In this document: positions 51,137 to 60,816 of the stretch, in pieces | Layout of the letters: every line of letters begins with the position of its first letter | How positions within the stretch are numbered: position 1 is the first letter of the stretch | Program-made: the position numbers and the translations under genes | The notes under the pieces: model-generated | What the model was told of the DNA's origin: nothing | What the model saw: only the letters and a program-made list of their open reading frames with translations | Databases searched by the model: none | NCBI RefSeq assembly: GCF_024266585.1 | Contig: NZ_CP100647.1 | Span: 124,001-188,000 of the forward strand | DNA from: Xanthomonas sacchari | GTDB lineage: Bacteria; Pseudomonadota; Gammaproteobacteria; Xanthomonadales; Xanthomonadaceae | DNA length: 64,000 nucleotides | Reading direction: 5' to 3'

Positions 51137-53341
51137 CTAGCAGGCGTGTTCGACCTGCAACGGGGCCACCCGCTGCGGACCACGCCTGGAGGGCAAGGCA
51201 CCGGCCGTGCCCAGGGGCTTGGCCTGGCTCGGCGCCGCCAGGTCCGCGTTGCCGCCGGACAGGATGAACATCTTCACCGCGTCGCCGAGCTGGATGGCCT
51301 GCTCCTCCATCGCCTGGGCCGCCGCCGAGGCTTCTTCCACCATGGCGGCGTTTTGCTGGGTGGTCTGGTCCATGTGGGTGATGGTCTGAGTGACCTGTTC
51401 GATGCCGCTCGACTGCTCCTGCGAGGCGGCCGAGATCTCGGTCATGAAGTCGGTCACGCGCTGCACGCTGACGACGATCTCGTGCATGGTGCTGCCGGCG
51501 CTGTTGACCAGCTGCGCGCCTGCGTCCACCTTGCTCACCGAGTCGTCGATCAGCTGCTTGATCTCCTTGGCGGCCTCGGCCGAACGCTGCGCCAGCACCC
51601 GCACTTCGCTGGCGACCACGGCAAAACCACGGCCCTGCTCGCCGGCGCGCGCCGCCTCCACCGCGGCGTTGAGCGCGAGGATATTGGTCTGGAAGGCGAT
51701 GCCGTCGATCACGCTGATGATGTCGGCGATCCGGCTGGACGAGGTCTGGATGTCGTTCATCGTGTCGATGACCTCGGCCACCACCGTGCCGCCTTGCGAC
51801 GCCACCGCGGTCGCGCCGATGGCCAACTGATTGGCCTGGCTGGCGCGTTCGGCATTTTGGCGCACGGTGGAGGTCAGCTCTTCCATCGAGGCGGCGGTTT
51901 CCTCCAGGCTGGCCGCCTGCTGCTCGGTGCGGCGCGACAGATCGGCGTTGCCGGCGGCGATCTCGCCGGCGGCGCCGGTGATCTGCCCGGACGCATGCTG
52001 GATGCGGCCGACGATCTGGGTCAGCTGGGCCACGGTGGCATCGGCATCGTCGCGCATTTGCGCGAACACGCCCTCGAACTGTCCCTCCATACGCGTGGTC
52101 AGGTCGCCGCGGGCGATGTCCTGCAGCAGCCTGGACAGCGCCTGCAGATTGCCGTCGGTGGTGGCCATCAACTGGTTCAACCCTTCGACCATGTCGCGGA
52201 AGTCGTACTGGAAGCGCGCGGTGTCGCCGCGCACGGCGAAGTCGCCGGCGGCCGCGGCGTCGACCAGCCGTCCGATCTCGGCATGCATCGCCGACAGATT
52301 GCGCTTGACCTGGTCCATGGTCTCGGTGAGCGCGGCCTGCTCGCCGGGCAGGCGATCCATGTCCTGCGACAGGTCGCCGATCGCATAGCGCCCCATGATC
52401 TCGAGCAGGCGCTGCTGGAGGTTCACGTGCATGTCAAGCAACGCATTGCTCTCCCCCACCATGCGCCCGTACTCGCCGGGGAACGCGTGTTCGTCCATGC
52501 GCTGGCTGACGTCGCCGCGCTCGTGGTGTCTGGCCACCTGCGACTGCGCCGCCATCACCGCCTGCAGCTGCGTCTGCATGCGGTCCATGCTGGTCAGCAG
52601 GCGGCCGGTCTCGTCCTTGGGCTGCGGCGGGATCCGATGGTCCAGCCGGCCCTGGGCGATGGATTCGGCGATTTCGGTAGCGTTCCCGAGCGGCCCGGCC
52701 AGGCTGCGGGTGATCAGCACGCTCAAGGTCGCGCCGAGCACTGCCGCCAGCAGGCCGAATCCGATCAAGGCACGATTGCTGAACACCAGGGCCGCCTGGA
52801 TCTGCTCGGAGCTGAGCGCGTTCTGCCGGATCTGCAGATCGACCGCGTTCTGGATCACCTCCACGCGCCGCGCCAGCAACGGCGCGGCATCGCCGTACAG
52901 CAGCTGCCTGGCTGCCTCGATCTCGCCGGAACTGGCCAGCGCCAGCACCCGGCTGTTGACCGAGCGTGCTGCCGCCTGCGCGGCCTGGATCTCCTTCCGC
53001 ATGGCCAGCCCTTCCGCCGTGCCCGGCAGCGCGTCCAGGGCCTTGCGACGGCGGTCGTTGTCGGCGCGGATCTCCTGGATCTTGGCGACGAGCGCCGGGC
53101 GCTTGTCGGCCGGCGACAGCATCATGTCGCGCAGGTAGCGCTCCGCGCTCATGTTGTTGCGCAGCATGGTGTACAGCAGTTCGGTCTTCAGATTGTTCTC
53201 GTGGACGATCTTGTCGACCGCCTGGCGCACGTTGTGGAACTGGTAGAGCGCCAGGGTAGAGGAAGCGCCAAGCAGCACGATCAGCAGGCCGAACGACAGC
53301 GCAAGGCGCTGACTCACCTTGAAGGAGTGAAAGAAGTGCAT
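51137..53341 (-). CDS. Methyl-accepting chemotaxis protein
   Basis: 734 aa. TM1 at ~11-33 ([20 protein letters not shown]). A ~155-aa periplasmic four-helix-bundle ligand domain lies between TM1 and TM2 (~190-211, [20 protein letters not shown]). A HAMP domain follows, with extra HAMP-like segments ([20 protein letters not shown], then [20 protein letters not shown]). The signalling hairpin carries [20 protein letters not shown], then [20 protein letters not shown] and [19 protein letters not shown]. It lacks a C-terminal CheR/CheB tether pentapeptide (ends PLQVEHAC). No ribosome-binding site precedes the ATG; a C9 tract is directly upstream. Confidence 0.93.
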   Translation of the reverse strand: MHFFHSFKVSQRLALSFGLLIVLLGASSTLALYQFHNVRQAVDKIVHENNLKTELLYTMLRNNMSAERYLRDMMLSPADKRPALVAKIQEIRADNDRRRKALDALPGTAEGLAMRKEIQAAQAAARSVNSRVLALASSGEIEAARQLLYGDAAPLLARRVEVIQNAVDLQIRQNALSSEQIQAALVFSNRALIGFGLLAAVLGATLSVLITRSLAGPLGNATEIAESIAQGRLDHRIPPQPKDETGRLLTSMDRMQTQLQAVMAAQSQVARHHERGDVSQRMDEHAFPGEYGRMVGESNALLDMHVNLQQRLLEIMGRYAIGDLSQDMDRLPGEQAALTETMDQVKRNLSAMHAEIGRLVDAAAAGDFAVRGDTARFQYDFRDMVEGLNQLMATTDGNLQALSRLLQDIARGDLTTRMEGQFEGVFAQMRDDADATVAQLTQIVGRIQHASGQITGAAGEIAAGNADLSRRTEQQAASLEETAASMEELTSTVRQNAERASQANQLAIGATAVASQGGTVVAEVIDTMNDIQTSSSRIADIISVIDGIAFQTNILALNAAVEAARAGEQGRGFAVVASEVRVLAQRSAEAAKEIKQLIDDSVSKVDAGAQLVNSAGSTMHEIVVSVQRVTDFMTEISAASQEQSSGIEQVTQTITHMDQTTQQNAAMVEEASAAAQAMEEQAIQLGDAVKMFILSGGNADLAAPSQAKPLGTAGALPSRRGPQRVAPLQVEHAC

Positions 53342-53342
53342 T

Positions 53343-53366
53343 GGGGGGGGGATTCGCGAGGGGGGG
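53343..53366. repeat. Two homopolymer G tracts abutting the chemotaxis receptor start
   Basis: G9 (53343-53351) and G7 (53360-53366) read as C9 and C7 on the coding (minus) strand. C9 ends 1 nt before the ATG, occupying the position of a ribosome-binding site. Such tracts are prone to slippage and could vary expression. Confidence 0.7.
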
Positions 53367-53796
53367 TACTTCTATCGGTATCGACATCGCGAACTTGACC
53401 CCCGGCGAGCGACCCAAGTCGCAAATTCGGAAAGCCGCATGCGCAGACGTCGCCGGCGCCGCCGATGCGCAGCATGGAAAATGCGTCACCGTGCACACCG
53501 TATCGCACGCGGCGCGCGCGGCAGGCTCAACCGCAGGTGGCACACGCCGTACAGCGCGTCATGCCTGCAATGGCGAGGTCTGCGCGGCGTCGGCCGCAGC
53601 CTCGCACACGGCGCCAGGCGCAGCGGATAGCGTGCGGCGCATGCCGAGCGCACGGTCGCGGCGCGATCGCGCGACGTGACCTCCGCATGCGGCACGGACT
53701 GGTCTGCGCCCCGACACCAGCGTGCCGGGCGGCACGACTGCACCGTCGCGCCGCCCGGTGCCGGATCGTCGCATCGGCGCAAGAAGCGCGGCTACG
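53367..53796. other. Intergenic stretch, probable promoter of the chemotaxis receptor
   Basis: 430 bp between the photolyase gene end and the receptor start region. GC-rich, with short overlapping frames that lack coding features. Rightmost 50 bp would hold the receptor promoter, but no clear -10/-35 or sigma-54 site was found. Confidence 0.4.
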
Positions 53797-55347
53797 CTAC
53801 AGCGTGTCCAGGCGTTCGCGCAGGTGCTGCGCGTGCGCGCGCAAAGCCTGCACGTGCGCGGCCGGCAGCGTGTCGAGCTGGCGGTACACCACGTCCAGGC
53901 GGCGATTGCGGCCCAGCGTATGCTGGTGCCGCGCGAAGAAGTCCCAGTACAGCGCGTTGTACGGACACGCACGCGCGCCGGTCTTCCGCTTGCGGTCGTA
54001 GCGGCAGCCCTGGCAGTAGTCGCTCATGCGGTCGATGTAGGCCGCGCTGCTGACATAGGGTTTGGTCGCGAGCAGGCCGCCGTCGGCGAACTGGCTCATG
54101 CCCACGGTGTTGGGCAGTTCGACCCATTCGAACGCGTCGATGTAGACGCCCAGGTACCAGCGGTGCACCGCAGCCGGATCCAGGCCGGCCAGCAGCGCGA
54201 AGTTGCCGATGACCATCAGCCGCTGGATATGGTGCGCGTACGCATCCTGCAGGGACTGGCCGATGGCGTGCTGCAGGCAGCGCATGTGCGTGTCGCCGGT
54301 CCAGAACCAGGCCGGCAGTGGCGTGTCGTGGCCGAGCGCATTGCGCGCTGCGTAGCCGGGCATATGCGTCCAGTAGATGCCGCGCACGTACTCGCGCCAG
54401 CCCAGAATCTGCCGCACGAAGCCCTCCACCGCCGCCAGCGGCGCAGCGCCGGCGGCGTAGGCGGCCAGCGCGTGCTGCACCAGTTCCTGCGGCCGCAACA
54501 TCTTGGTGTTCAGGGCGAAGGAGAGCTGCGAATGGAATAGGCGCGGACTGCGCGTGCTCATCGCATCTTCGTAGCGGCCGAAGTGCGGCAGGGCGTCGGC
54601 GATGAAGCGATCGAGACAGGCCAGCGCCTCGGCGCGGTTCAACGGCCAGCGCACCGCGTCCGCCTGCGGCTGGCCGAAGCTGGCGACACCGGCGGCCTGG
54701 ATGCTGGCCCACAGCGCGCGGTGATCGTGGCTCGGGCGCGTATCCGGCGGCGGCGCCGGTTCGCCATGCCAAGGCTGGCGATTGTCGTGGTCGTAGTTCC
54801 ACTGCCCGCCTTCCGGCGTGCCGTCCGCGGCCAGCAGGATCCGGTGGCGCTTGCGCATGTGCCGGTAGAAGTGCTCCATCAGCCACTGCGGGCGCCCGCC
54901 GAAAAACTCCGCCAGTTCGCCGCGGCGGGTGTAGAAGTGCGCACTGTCCACCGCTTCGGTGGCGAAGGCCTGCGTCGCACTCCACTGTCGCAGTTGCTGG
55001 TCCAGGCGCCATTCGTCGGGGTCCTGGTACTGCGGGCGCTGCGCTCCGTAGTGCGTCATCAGCGCAGCGAGATTGGCGGGGATGGACTGGCGGTTGCTGG
55101 CGGCGTCGATTGCCACGTAGCGCACGCGATGGCCGGCGCTGCGTAGGTGCCGGGCGAAATCGCGCATGGCGGCGAACACCGCCAGGATCTTCTGCGCGTG
55201 GTGCAGGACGTAGTCGGTCTCCTGCCGCACTTCCATCAGCACATAGACCACGCCGGGATCGCGCACGTCGAACCAGGCATGGTCGGGATCGAGCTGGTCG
55301 CCCAGCACCAGGCGCAAGGTGTGGGCGGTGGACGGCTGCGGAGTCAT
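53797..55347 (-). CDS. Iron-sulfur (6-4)-photolyase/cryptochrome-related protein (FeS-BCP type)
   Basis: 516 aa from the ATG at 55347. The N-terminal photolyase-related domain starts TLRLVLGDQLDPDHAWFDV and contains EVRQETDYVLHHAQKI. The FAD-binding part has RPSHDHRALWAS, EGFVRQILGWREYVRGIYW, and IQRLMVIGNFALLAGLDPAA. Four cysteines expected to bind a [4Fe-4S] cluster are present: Cys~355 (HMRCLQHAIGQ), Cys~442 and ~445 (DYCQGC), and Cys~458 (ARACPYNALYW). This matches the spacing of the bacterial PhrB/CryB group, which repairs (6-4) photoproducts with light. A DUF2256 gene precedes it on the same strand (52-nt gap), a common pairing. Confidence 0.92.
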   Translation of the reverse strand: MTPQPSTAHTLRLVLGDQLDPDHAWFDVRDPGVVYVLMEVRQETDYVLHHAQKILAVFAAMRDFARHLRSAGHRVRYVAIDAASNRQSIPANLAALMTHYGAQRPQYQDPDEWRLDQQLRQWSATQAFATEAVDSAHFYTRRGELAEFFGGRPQWLMEHFYRHMRKRHRILLAADGTPEGGQWNYDHDNRQPWHGEPAPPPDTRPSHDHRALWASIQAAGVASFGQPQADAVRWPLNRAEALACLDRFIADALPHFGRYEDAMSTRSPRLFHSQLSFALNTKMLRPQELVQHALAAYAAGAAPLAAVEGFVRQILGWREYVRGIYWTHMPGYAARNALGHDTPLPAWFWTGDTHMRCLQHAIGQSLQDAYAHHIQRLMVIGNFALLAGLDPAAVHRWYLGVYIDAFEWVELPNTVGMSQFADGGLLATKPYVSSAAYIDRMSDYCQGCRYDRKRKTGARACPYNALYWDFFARHQHTLGRNRRLDVVYRQLDTLPAAHVQALRAHAQHLRERLDTL

Positions 55348-55399
55348 GCTGCGCAGCAAGCCTGCGGCCAAACCAGGCGACCGCGCGGCACCCGGTGGC

Positions 55400-55558
55400 T
55401 CATGGCGCCCCCGGCGCGCGCATACGCTTGCGCTCGCCACGGCAGCGATCGGAACAATACGTCACCTCGTCCCAGACCTTCTCCCACTTCTTGCGCCAGC
55501 GGAACGGCCGGCCGCAGTGCAGGCAGGGCTTCTGCGGCAGATAGCCTTTCTTGCGCAT
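55400..55558 (-). CDS. DUF2256 domain-containing small protein
   Basis: 52 aa from the ATG at 55558. It reads RKKGYLPQKPCLHCGRPFRW, then RKKWEKVWDEVTYCSDRCRG, with a C-x2-C...C-x3-C zinc-ribbon-like set and the family signature 'K.CxxCgrPFtWRKKW...WdeVkYCSdrCR'. The role is unknown. These small proteins are frequently next to cryptochrome/photolyase genes, as here (photolyase start 52 nt further on), so a joint function or co-regulation is likely. Too short for most ORF thresholds. Confidence 0.9.
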   Translation of the reverse strand: MRKKGYLPQKPCLHCGRPFRWRKKWEKVWDEVTYCSDRCRGERKRMRAPGAP

Positions 55559-55591
55559 GCCCCGCCTCGGCTCGCCCAGGTTCGCCGTCGC

Positions 55592-55954
55592 TTACGGCTG
55601 CGCCGGCCACTCGCGAAACACCACGCAGACGGTGGTGGGATCCAGCATCGCGAATTCGCGCGCGCCCCAGGGCTTGAGCGCGACGGTGCGGGCGTTGGGA
55701 TGCAGCCATTGCGGCGCGCGTGCGGACAACTCCGCGTAGATCGCGTCGATGCTGTCGGTCTCCACGCCCAGTTCCGGCCGGTCCTTGGCCGCCCACTCGG
55801 CGTTTTCCACCAGATAGGCCTTGGCACCGTCGCGCGCGATCACCGCCATCGTCGCGTCCTGGTACAGCACGTGGAATCCCAGGCCGCCGACGAAGAAGTC
55901 CAGCCCGTCCTGCATGCGCGCGTAGAAGATCGTGGGGATGAGGTTCTTGAACAT
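55592..55954 (-). CDS. VOC superfamily (glyoxalase/bleomycin-resistance-like) protein
   Basis: 120 aa from the ATG at 55954. The single VOC domain has two beta-alpha-beta-beta-beta halves: FKNLIPTIFYARMQDGLDFF, then GLGFHVLYQD...MAVIARDG, then DSIDAIYAELSARAPQWLHP, then PWGAREFAMLDPTTVCVVFR. The expected 'pWG.ref...Dp.g....f' signature is present. It is cytosolic and probably metal-binding; substrate unknown. It lies 33 nt upstream of the DUF2256-photolyase pair on the same strand and may be co-transcribed. Confidence 0.85.
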   Translation of the reverse strand: MFKNLIPTIFYARMQDGLDFFVGGLGFHVLYQDATMAVIARDGAKAYLVENAEWAAKDRPELGVETDSIDAIYAELSARAPQWLHPNARTVALKPWGAREFAMLDPTTVCVVFREWPAQP

Positions 55955-56115
55955 GCGAGACCCTGCGTGCGTGGCCAGCGGCGAGTGTACGGCCTTGTCC
56001 CGCTGGCGGCATGGCAGAGGAAGATCGGTACACACTTGCATGGACACAACTGCGGACCTGAGAAAATCCTAGCGCTCCCTTTCCTGCTGCTATCACGCCC
56101 TGAAAGCATTGAATA

Positions 56116-57234
56116 TCATTTGGCTTGTTGAATGGAAATATCAGACTTAGCCCTGATAAGCGCTGGGAGCTTAAAAACATCCGCCACGATGTCACTTTTT
56201 CGGCCAGGGAAAATATACGCCAGTGCGCTGACAGCATCCGCGTCCATACGGAAAACATCTACTCTCGGCAAATAAGAGATGTGCAACGCATCAGCGAAGT
56301 CACTCCCCTTCGGCCTACGCGGAGTGGACAACTGCGATGAACGCCGAAGCATTTCCGCCAAATACCGCAAAAGAGCGTCAAGCGAAGGCATGGACTCATC
56401 TACAATCAAAGGACCATCATAGTTCTTAGATTCATCTAAGAGACGACGGGCTATTGAGGAACGCATTTCCACAAGGGACTTGTCGAGCCCGGCGCCAACT
56501 TCCTTGGCAAGCTCTTTCTTTTGTTCAGAGGTGTCCATGCCGCTGGCCCACCTTAGCACTTCTTCCTTAATAGCCGTTACAGACTCGACGTAAGCTCCAT
56601 AGCCGCCACGCAATATTTCGGGAAAATTCAAATTGCTCTCATTAGAAGCAGCAAGCCATGCGGTGAATGACTTTACGTCCTGTATGCTTCTCTCAATCAT
56701 CGCTACAACGTCAGGCCATTCTACTTCATGTCCGTAATATTTAATTAGGATATTAGTGTCTTTGAGGAAAGGATACTTCTCGCGGAACTCAGCTACTAGC
56801 GGGCTGCTATTTTTGCGCAGTTGGCTTTCCATGGCACGTCGCTCCTTCCTATTCGGAGAATTGGATGGCCGCTCCAAGGGCTGATTGGCGATACCCAGAT
56901 CGGGAAACCAGTTGGATGACAGAGCGGGTGTAGCTTCACCTGTCCTTTTACATATCAAGGAACGAACTTCATATTCAACCAAAGATACGAAAGAGGGCAT
57001 ACTTTCCCTACCGCAGAACTCCGCTATCGTACGGATGCGGTCAAGTCCTTCTCCGGTTGCAGCAGCGTTAGTAGGAAATGTCTCGTATATGTGAATATCA
57101 CTAAATACAAACCTTACAACTCCATCTTTCTTTAGTTGGAGCAACTCCGCCTTTAGCGATGAATACTTCTCGTGATCTTTATGCTTCGCCGAGAAATGCG
57201 AAAAATCTTGACTGTCGAGATACACGGTTAGCAT
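56116..57234 (-). CDS. PIN-like domain protein, low-GC, probably horizontally acquired
   Basis: 372 aa from the ATG at 57234 with GGGAGG upstream. The GC content is clearly lower than in the neighbours. It starts MLTVYLDSQDFSHFS (Asp7), then VFSDIHIYETFPT (Glu51), and near the C-terminus SDFADALHISYLPRVDVFRM with acidic residues. This D...E...D-x-x-D/H...D layout is that of PIN-fold ribonucleases. The middle is helical and contains 'NRKERRAMESQLRKN'. No antitoxin gene is attached. It stands alone between a VOC gene and ttcA, both with normal base composition. A role in phage defence or RNA decay is possible but is inference from the fold and composition. Confidence 0.6.
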   Translation of the reverse strand: MLTVYLDSQDFSHFSAKHKDHEKYSSLKAELLQLKKDGVVRFVFSDIHIYETFPTNAAATGEGLDRIRTIAEFCGRESMPSFVSLVEYEVRSLICKRTGEATPALSSNWFPDLGIANQPLERPSNSPNRKERRAMESQLRKNSSPLVAEFREKYPFLKDTNILIKYYGHEVEWPDVVAMIERSIQDVKSFTAWLAASNESNLNFPEILRGGYGAYVESVTAIKEEVLRWASGMDTSEQKKELAKEVGAGLDKSLVEMRSSIARRLLDESKNYDGPLIVDESMPSLDALLRYLAEMLRRSSQLSTPRRPKGSDFADALHISYLPRVDVFRMDADAVSALAYIFPGRKSDIVADVFKLPALIRAKSDISIQQAK

Positions 57235-57367
57235 CTGACCTCCCTGTAAAATTGGGTTTAGCTCGATCCCGAACTGGAGTATTACCTAATCGATGAGAGC
57301 TCGCTTACAAGGAGTTTTGGTGATCAAACAGCACAGCGTCCAACAGGCGCCGACTACACTACCGCCG

Positions 57368-58243
57368 ATGACCTCGCCCCTGCCCCTGCCGTCGCTGCAG
57401 CCGCTCGCCGATCCCGCACCCAGCGCGCCCCGTAACGCGGCCGCGCTGGGCAAGCGCCTGTGCCGGCAGGTCGGCCAGGCCATCGCCGATTTCGGCATGA
57501 TCGGCGCCGGCGACAGGGTGATGGTGTGCCTGTCCGGCGGCAAGGACAGCTACACCCTGCTGGACATCCTGCTGCAGCTGCAGCGCAAGGCGCCGGTGCC
57601 GTTCGAACTGGTGGCGGTAAACCTGGACCAGAAACAGCCGGGCTTTCCCGCCGACGTGCTGCCGACCTACCTGCGCCAGCGCGGCGTGCCCTGGCATGTG
57701 ATCGAGCAGGACACCTATTCGGTGGTCACCCGGGTGGTGCCGGAGGGCAAGACCCTGTGTTCGCTGTGTTCGCGGCTGCGCCGTGGCGCGCTGTATCGCT
57801 ACGCCGCCGAGCACGGCTTCACCAAGATCGCGTTGGGCCACCACCGCGACGACATCGTCGCCACCTTCTTCATGAATCTGTTCTTCCACGCCAAGCTGGC
57901 GGCGATGGCGCCGGTGCTGCGCAGCGACGATGGCCGCCACGTGGTGATCCGGCCGCTGGCCTATGTGCGCGAGGACGACATCGCCGCCTACGCGCAGGCG
58001 CAGGCCTTCCCGCTGATCCCGTGCACGCTGTGCGGCAGCCAGGAAACGCTGCAGCGCCGCCAGGTCGGGCAACTGCTGCAACAGTGGGACCGGGAGCATC
58101 CGGGGCGGGTGGAGCAGATCGCCCGGGCGCTGGGCAACGTGCACCCCGCGCAACTGGCCGACCGCGCGCTGTTCGACTTCGCCGCGCTCGGTGGCGCCGC
58201 CACGGTCGCGGCCGGCGCCTGGGCAGGCGACGCGCCGGGCTGA
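57368..58243 (+). CDS. ttcA: tRNA 2-thiocytidine(32) synthetase
   Basis: 291 aa from the ATG at 57368. An in-frame GTG at 57320 with AAGGAG 5 nt upstream is a credible alternative (307 aa). It is an ATP- and iron-sulfur-dependent enzyme that thiolates cytidine 32 of some tRNAs. It has the PP-loop motif [12 protein letters not shown] (~residue 56), CSLC at Cys131/Cys134 and CTLCGSQ at Cys219/Cys222 (cluster ligands), and [18 protein letters not shown]. Length and motifs are standard. It is transcribed away from the low-GC PIN-like gene; rdgC follows 112 nt later on the same strand. Confidence 0.94.
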   Translation: MTSPLPLPSLQPLADPAPSAPRNAAALGKRLCRQVGQAIADFGMIGAGDRVMVCLSGGKDSYTLLDILLQLQRKAPVPFELVAVNLDQKQPGFPADVLPTYLRQRGVPWHVIEQDTYSVVTRVVPEGKTLCSLCSRLRRGALYRYAAEHGFTKIALGHHRDDIVATFFMNLFFHAKLAAMAPVLRSDDGRHVVIRPLAYVREDDIAAYAQAQAFPLIPCTLCGSQETLQRRQVGQLLQQWDREHPGRVEQIARALGNVHPAQLADRALFDFAALGGAATVAAGAWAGDAPG

Positions 58244-58355
58244 GGCCCCTCGCTGAACCGCCCGATGCGGTGCCCGGGCGGGCGCGATGCGACAATGGCC
58301 GCCGCTCCCCGGCGCGTGCCGCCGGACCGTTCCGTTTCCTTCCGCTGGATGCTCG

Positions 58356-59261
58356 ATGTTCTTTCGCAATCTGACCCTGTTCCGCTTCCCCACCACGCTC
58401 GATTTCTCCGAGGTCGAAAAGCTCCTGCCGGAGGCCCTGCTCAAGTCGGTCGGCCCGCTGGAAATGAGTTCGCGCGGCTTCATCTCCCCGTTCGGCCGCG
58501 ACGAGCAGGAAGCGCTGTCGCACCGCATCGCCGACTTCCTGTGGCTGACCGTCGGCGGCGAGGACAAGATCCTGCCCGGCTCGGTGGTCAACGACCTGCT
58601 CGCACGCAAGGTCGCCGAGATCGAGGAGAAGGAAGGCCGGCGCCCCGGCGGCCGCGCGCGCAAGCGGCTCAAGGACGACCTGATCCACGAGCTGCTGCCG
58701 CGCGCCTTCGTCAAGTCCTCGCGCACCGACGCCATGCTCGACCTGCAGCACGGCTACGTCGCGGTGGACACCTCCAGCCGCAAGACAGGCGAGAACGTGA
58801 TGTCGGAGATCCGCGGCCTGCTCGGCAGCTTCCCGGCGCTGCCGCTGAACGCCGAGGTCGCACCGCGCTCGATCCTCACCGGCTGGATCGCCGGCGAGCC
58901 GCTGCCCGAGGGCCTGAGCCTGGGCGAAGAGTGCGAGATGAAGGACCCCATCGAGGGCGGCGCGGTGGTCAAGTGCCAGCATCAGGAACTGCGCTGCGAC
59001 GAGATCGACAAGCACCTGGAGGCCGGCAAGCAGGTGACCAAGCTGGCCCTGGTGCTCGACGACCACGTGTCCTTCGTGCTCGGCGACGACCTGGTGATCC
59101 GCAAGCTGAAGTTCCTCGACGGCGCCCTGGATCAGCTCGAGCATGCCGACCAGGACGGCGTGCGCGCCGAACTGGACGCGCGCTTCGCGCTGATGAGCGC
59201 CGAGGTGCGGCGCCTGTTCCTGCTGCTGGAAGACGCGCTGAAGCTGAGCAAGGCCGACTGA
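58356..59261 (+). CDS. rdgC: Recombination-associated protein RdgC
   Basis: 301 aa from the ATG at 58356, which removes an unlikely N-terminal extension. RdgC is a ring-forming DNA-binding protein that moderates RecA and recombination-dependent growth. Signature stretches: FFRNLTLFRFP, SRGFISPFGRDEQEALSHRI, VVNDLLARKVAEIEEKEGRR, DLIHELLPRAFVKSSRTDAM, and DPIEGGAVVKCQHQELRCDE. All are characteristic of the family; length matches. Confidence 0.95.
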   Translation: MFFRNLTLFRFPTTLDFSEVEKLLPEALLKSVGPLEMSSRGFISPFGRDEQEALSHRIADFLWLTVGGEDKILPGSVVNDLLARKVAEIEEKEGRRPGGRARKRLKDDLIHELLPRAFVKSSRTDAMLDLQHGYVAVDTSSRKTGENVMSEIRGLLGSFPALPLNAEVAPRSILTGWIAGEPLPEGLSLGEECEMKDPIEGGAVVKCQHQELRCDEIDKHLEAGKQVTKLALVLDDHVSFVLGDDLVIRKLKFLDGALDQLEHADQDGVRAELDARFALMSAEVRRLFLLLEDALKLSKAD

Positions 59262-59328
59262 TGCCACGGCGGAGGCGGCCGTACGCGGCTGTCACCGTGC
59301 GCACCCGCGTCGGCGGTATGCTGTGCCC

Positions 59329-60120
59329 ATGCCCGATCTGCTCCGTCGCCTGATCGCGCCGCCCCCGGCGGCCGTCGAACGCGACCTCGTCCGCTTCCGC
59401 CTGGACGAGCGCGAGGTCGAAGTGCTGCGCGTGCGCGACCCGCGCGCACGGCGCATCAAGCTCAGCGTGGACGAACGTGGCGCGCGGCTGACCCTGCCGC
59501 TGCGCGCCAGCCTGGTCGCCGGCGAGCGCTTCCTGCTGGAGAACCGGCAATGGCTGGCGCAGCAGCTGTCGCGCTATGTCGCCGCCGAGACGCTGGCGCC
59601 GCTGCGGCCCGGCGAGGCCGGCGAACTGCCGCTGCACGGGCAGACGTTGCCGGTGGCCTGGCACGACGCCCACTACGCGCGCATCGACCTCGTCGATGGC
59701 GTGGCCCAGGTGCACCTGCCGCCGCGCGGCGGCGATGCGGCGTTGCGCCGCGCGCTGCGCGATTTCTACGAGGCCCAGGCCCGCGCCGACGTCGGCCGCT
59801 GGCTGCCGCGCTACCTGCCGTCGCTGCCGCGTGCCCCGCGCGCGGTGCGCTACAAGGTGATGTCCTCGCAGTGGGGCTCGCTGGCGCCCGACGGCAGCAT
59901 GGCGCTGGACCTGGCGCTGGTGCTGGGGCGGCCCTCGGCGTTCGAGTACGTGCTGGTGCACGAACTCTGCCACCTGATCCAGGCCAACCACTCGCCGGCG
60001 TTCTGGCACGAGGTGGAAGCGCGCTTCCCCGACTGGCGCGCCGAGCGCACCTGGTTCCACCAGCACGGCCGCCAGCTCAAGGCGCGTCTGCGCTGGCTGC
60101 TGCAGCCGGAGCGCGACTGA
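59329..60120 (+). CDS. YgjP/SprT-like zinc metallohydrolase (DUF45)
   Basis: 263 aa from the ATG at 59329 (a GTG two codons upstream is also open). The N-terminal part has the family pattern 'vRr.....Rrikl.v...g...v..P' as RDPRARRIKLSVDERGARLT. The catalytic motif is HELCH at residues 211-215 (VLVHELCHLIQANHSPAFW), with the third ligand expected in 'H....FW..v....P.W'. SSQWGSLAPDGSMALD precedes it, also typical. It is probably a cytosolic zinc-dependent peptidase or hydrolase; the substrate is unknown. Confidence 0.88.
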   Translation: MPDLLRRLIAPPPAAVERDLVRFRLDEREVEVLRVRDPRARRIKLSVDERGARLTLPLRASLVAGERFLLENRQWLAQQLSRYVAAETLAPLRPGEAGELPLHGQTLPVAWHDAHYARIDLVDGVAQVHLPPRGGDAALRRALRDFYEAQARADVGRWLPRYLPSLPRAPRAVRYKVMSSQWGSLAPDGSMALDLALVLGRPSAFEYVLVHELCHLIQANHSPAFWHEVEARFPDWRAERTWFHQHGRQLKARLRWLLQPERD

Positions 60121-60152
60121 AGGGCATAGCCACGCACGCAGGGACGCGTTGC

Positions 60153-60218
60153 GTAGGAGTGGCTTCAGCCGCGACAGGCTTCACCGGGAACGCCCGTCGC
60201 GGCTGAAGCCGCTCCTAC
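60153..60218. repeat. REP-like inverted repeat, 22-bp arms with one mismatch
   Basis: Arm GTAGGAGTGGCTTCAGCCGC plus GA (60153-60174) pairs with 60197-60218, with one G-T mismatch and a 22-nt spacer. This is the same element as at 2113-2178, with the same arm and spacer length, placed just after a gene end. Confidence 0.85.
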
Positions 60219-60816
60219 GGGACACGCTGCACCCGATCGGATCGGGCGAAGCACATTCTTCGGGGACCACGAAGACGCTGCGGCGTTCGCGCGCCTGGCG
60301 CCGGCGCGGTGTGGCGCGGAGCGGGAACCAGCGGGAGAGAAATGTTGCGCCGCCGCACGTTATCGCGCAGGCCGACGCTGCAGAGGCATGAACGGAAGAT
60401 GGGTTCTGGGCGCGCCGCTGCGAGCGCATCGCGGTGTGTTGGCCCAGCGCTGCGGAAGCAGAACTCCATGCAGCGCCCGGTAGGCCCCCTCTCCTCCCGC
60501 CTACCGCAAATCAGGCGCGGCCTCCGGCGCCAGCGAGGCGGTACGGTCCGGGCGGCACTACGCCGGCATGTCAGGACGCCGGGATCGAGCCGCGAACACA
60601 GGACGTATCGCGTCTACGCCTGTTGACGGCAGGCGTGGGCGCAACTTAAGCGAAAATTTTTCTACACACAAGCTTCACGTCGGGCGTGTAGGGCGCACAC
60701 CTACACGCCTGTCCGCACACCCCTGACGCGAGGCGTTTGGCCTGGCGATCGATCCCACGTCGGTCGTCGCACGCGCAGCGCACGCAGCGCCCGATCCGCC
60801 CCCACGTCGTCCGGCG
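60219..60816. other. Long intergenic region with a palindrome, no recognised gene
   Basis: About 600 bp between the YgjP-like gene and the end of the second chemotaxis receptor gene. Short frames on both strands lack coding features. It contains a perfect 10-bp inverted repeat, GGCGTGTAGG (60683-60692) and CCTACACGCC (60700-60709) with loop GCGCACA, preceded by an A+T stretch with GAAAATTTTTC (60653-60663). On the minus strand this may serve as the receptor-gene terminator, although no T-tract directly follows the stem. Confidence 0.45.

Noticed and set aside
49313-53398. 1,361-codon plus-strand frame opposite the DUF488, YdcH-like and chemotaxis receptor genes
   Set aside because: It crosses several well-supported genes and has no recognisable domain; typical of high-GC DNA.
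60309-60649. Short plus-strand frames in the 60.2-60.8 kb gap
   Set aside because: Arg/Ser/Pro-rich, no ribosome-binding site, overlapping frames on both strands; looks non-coding.
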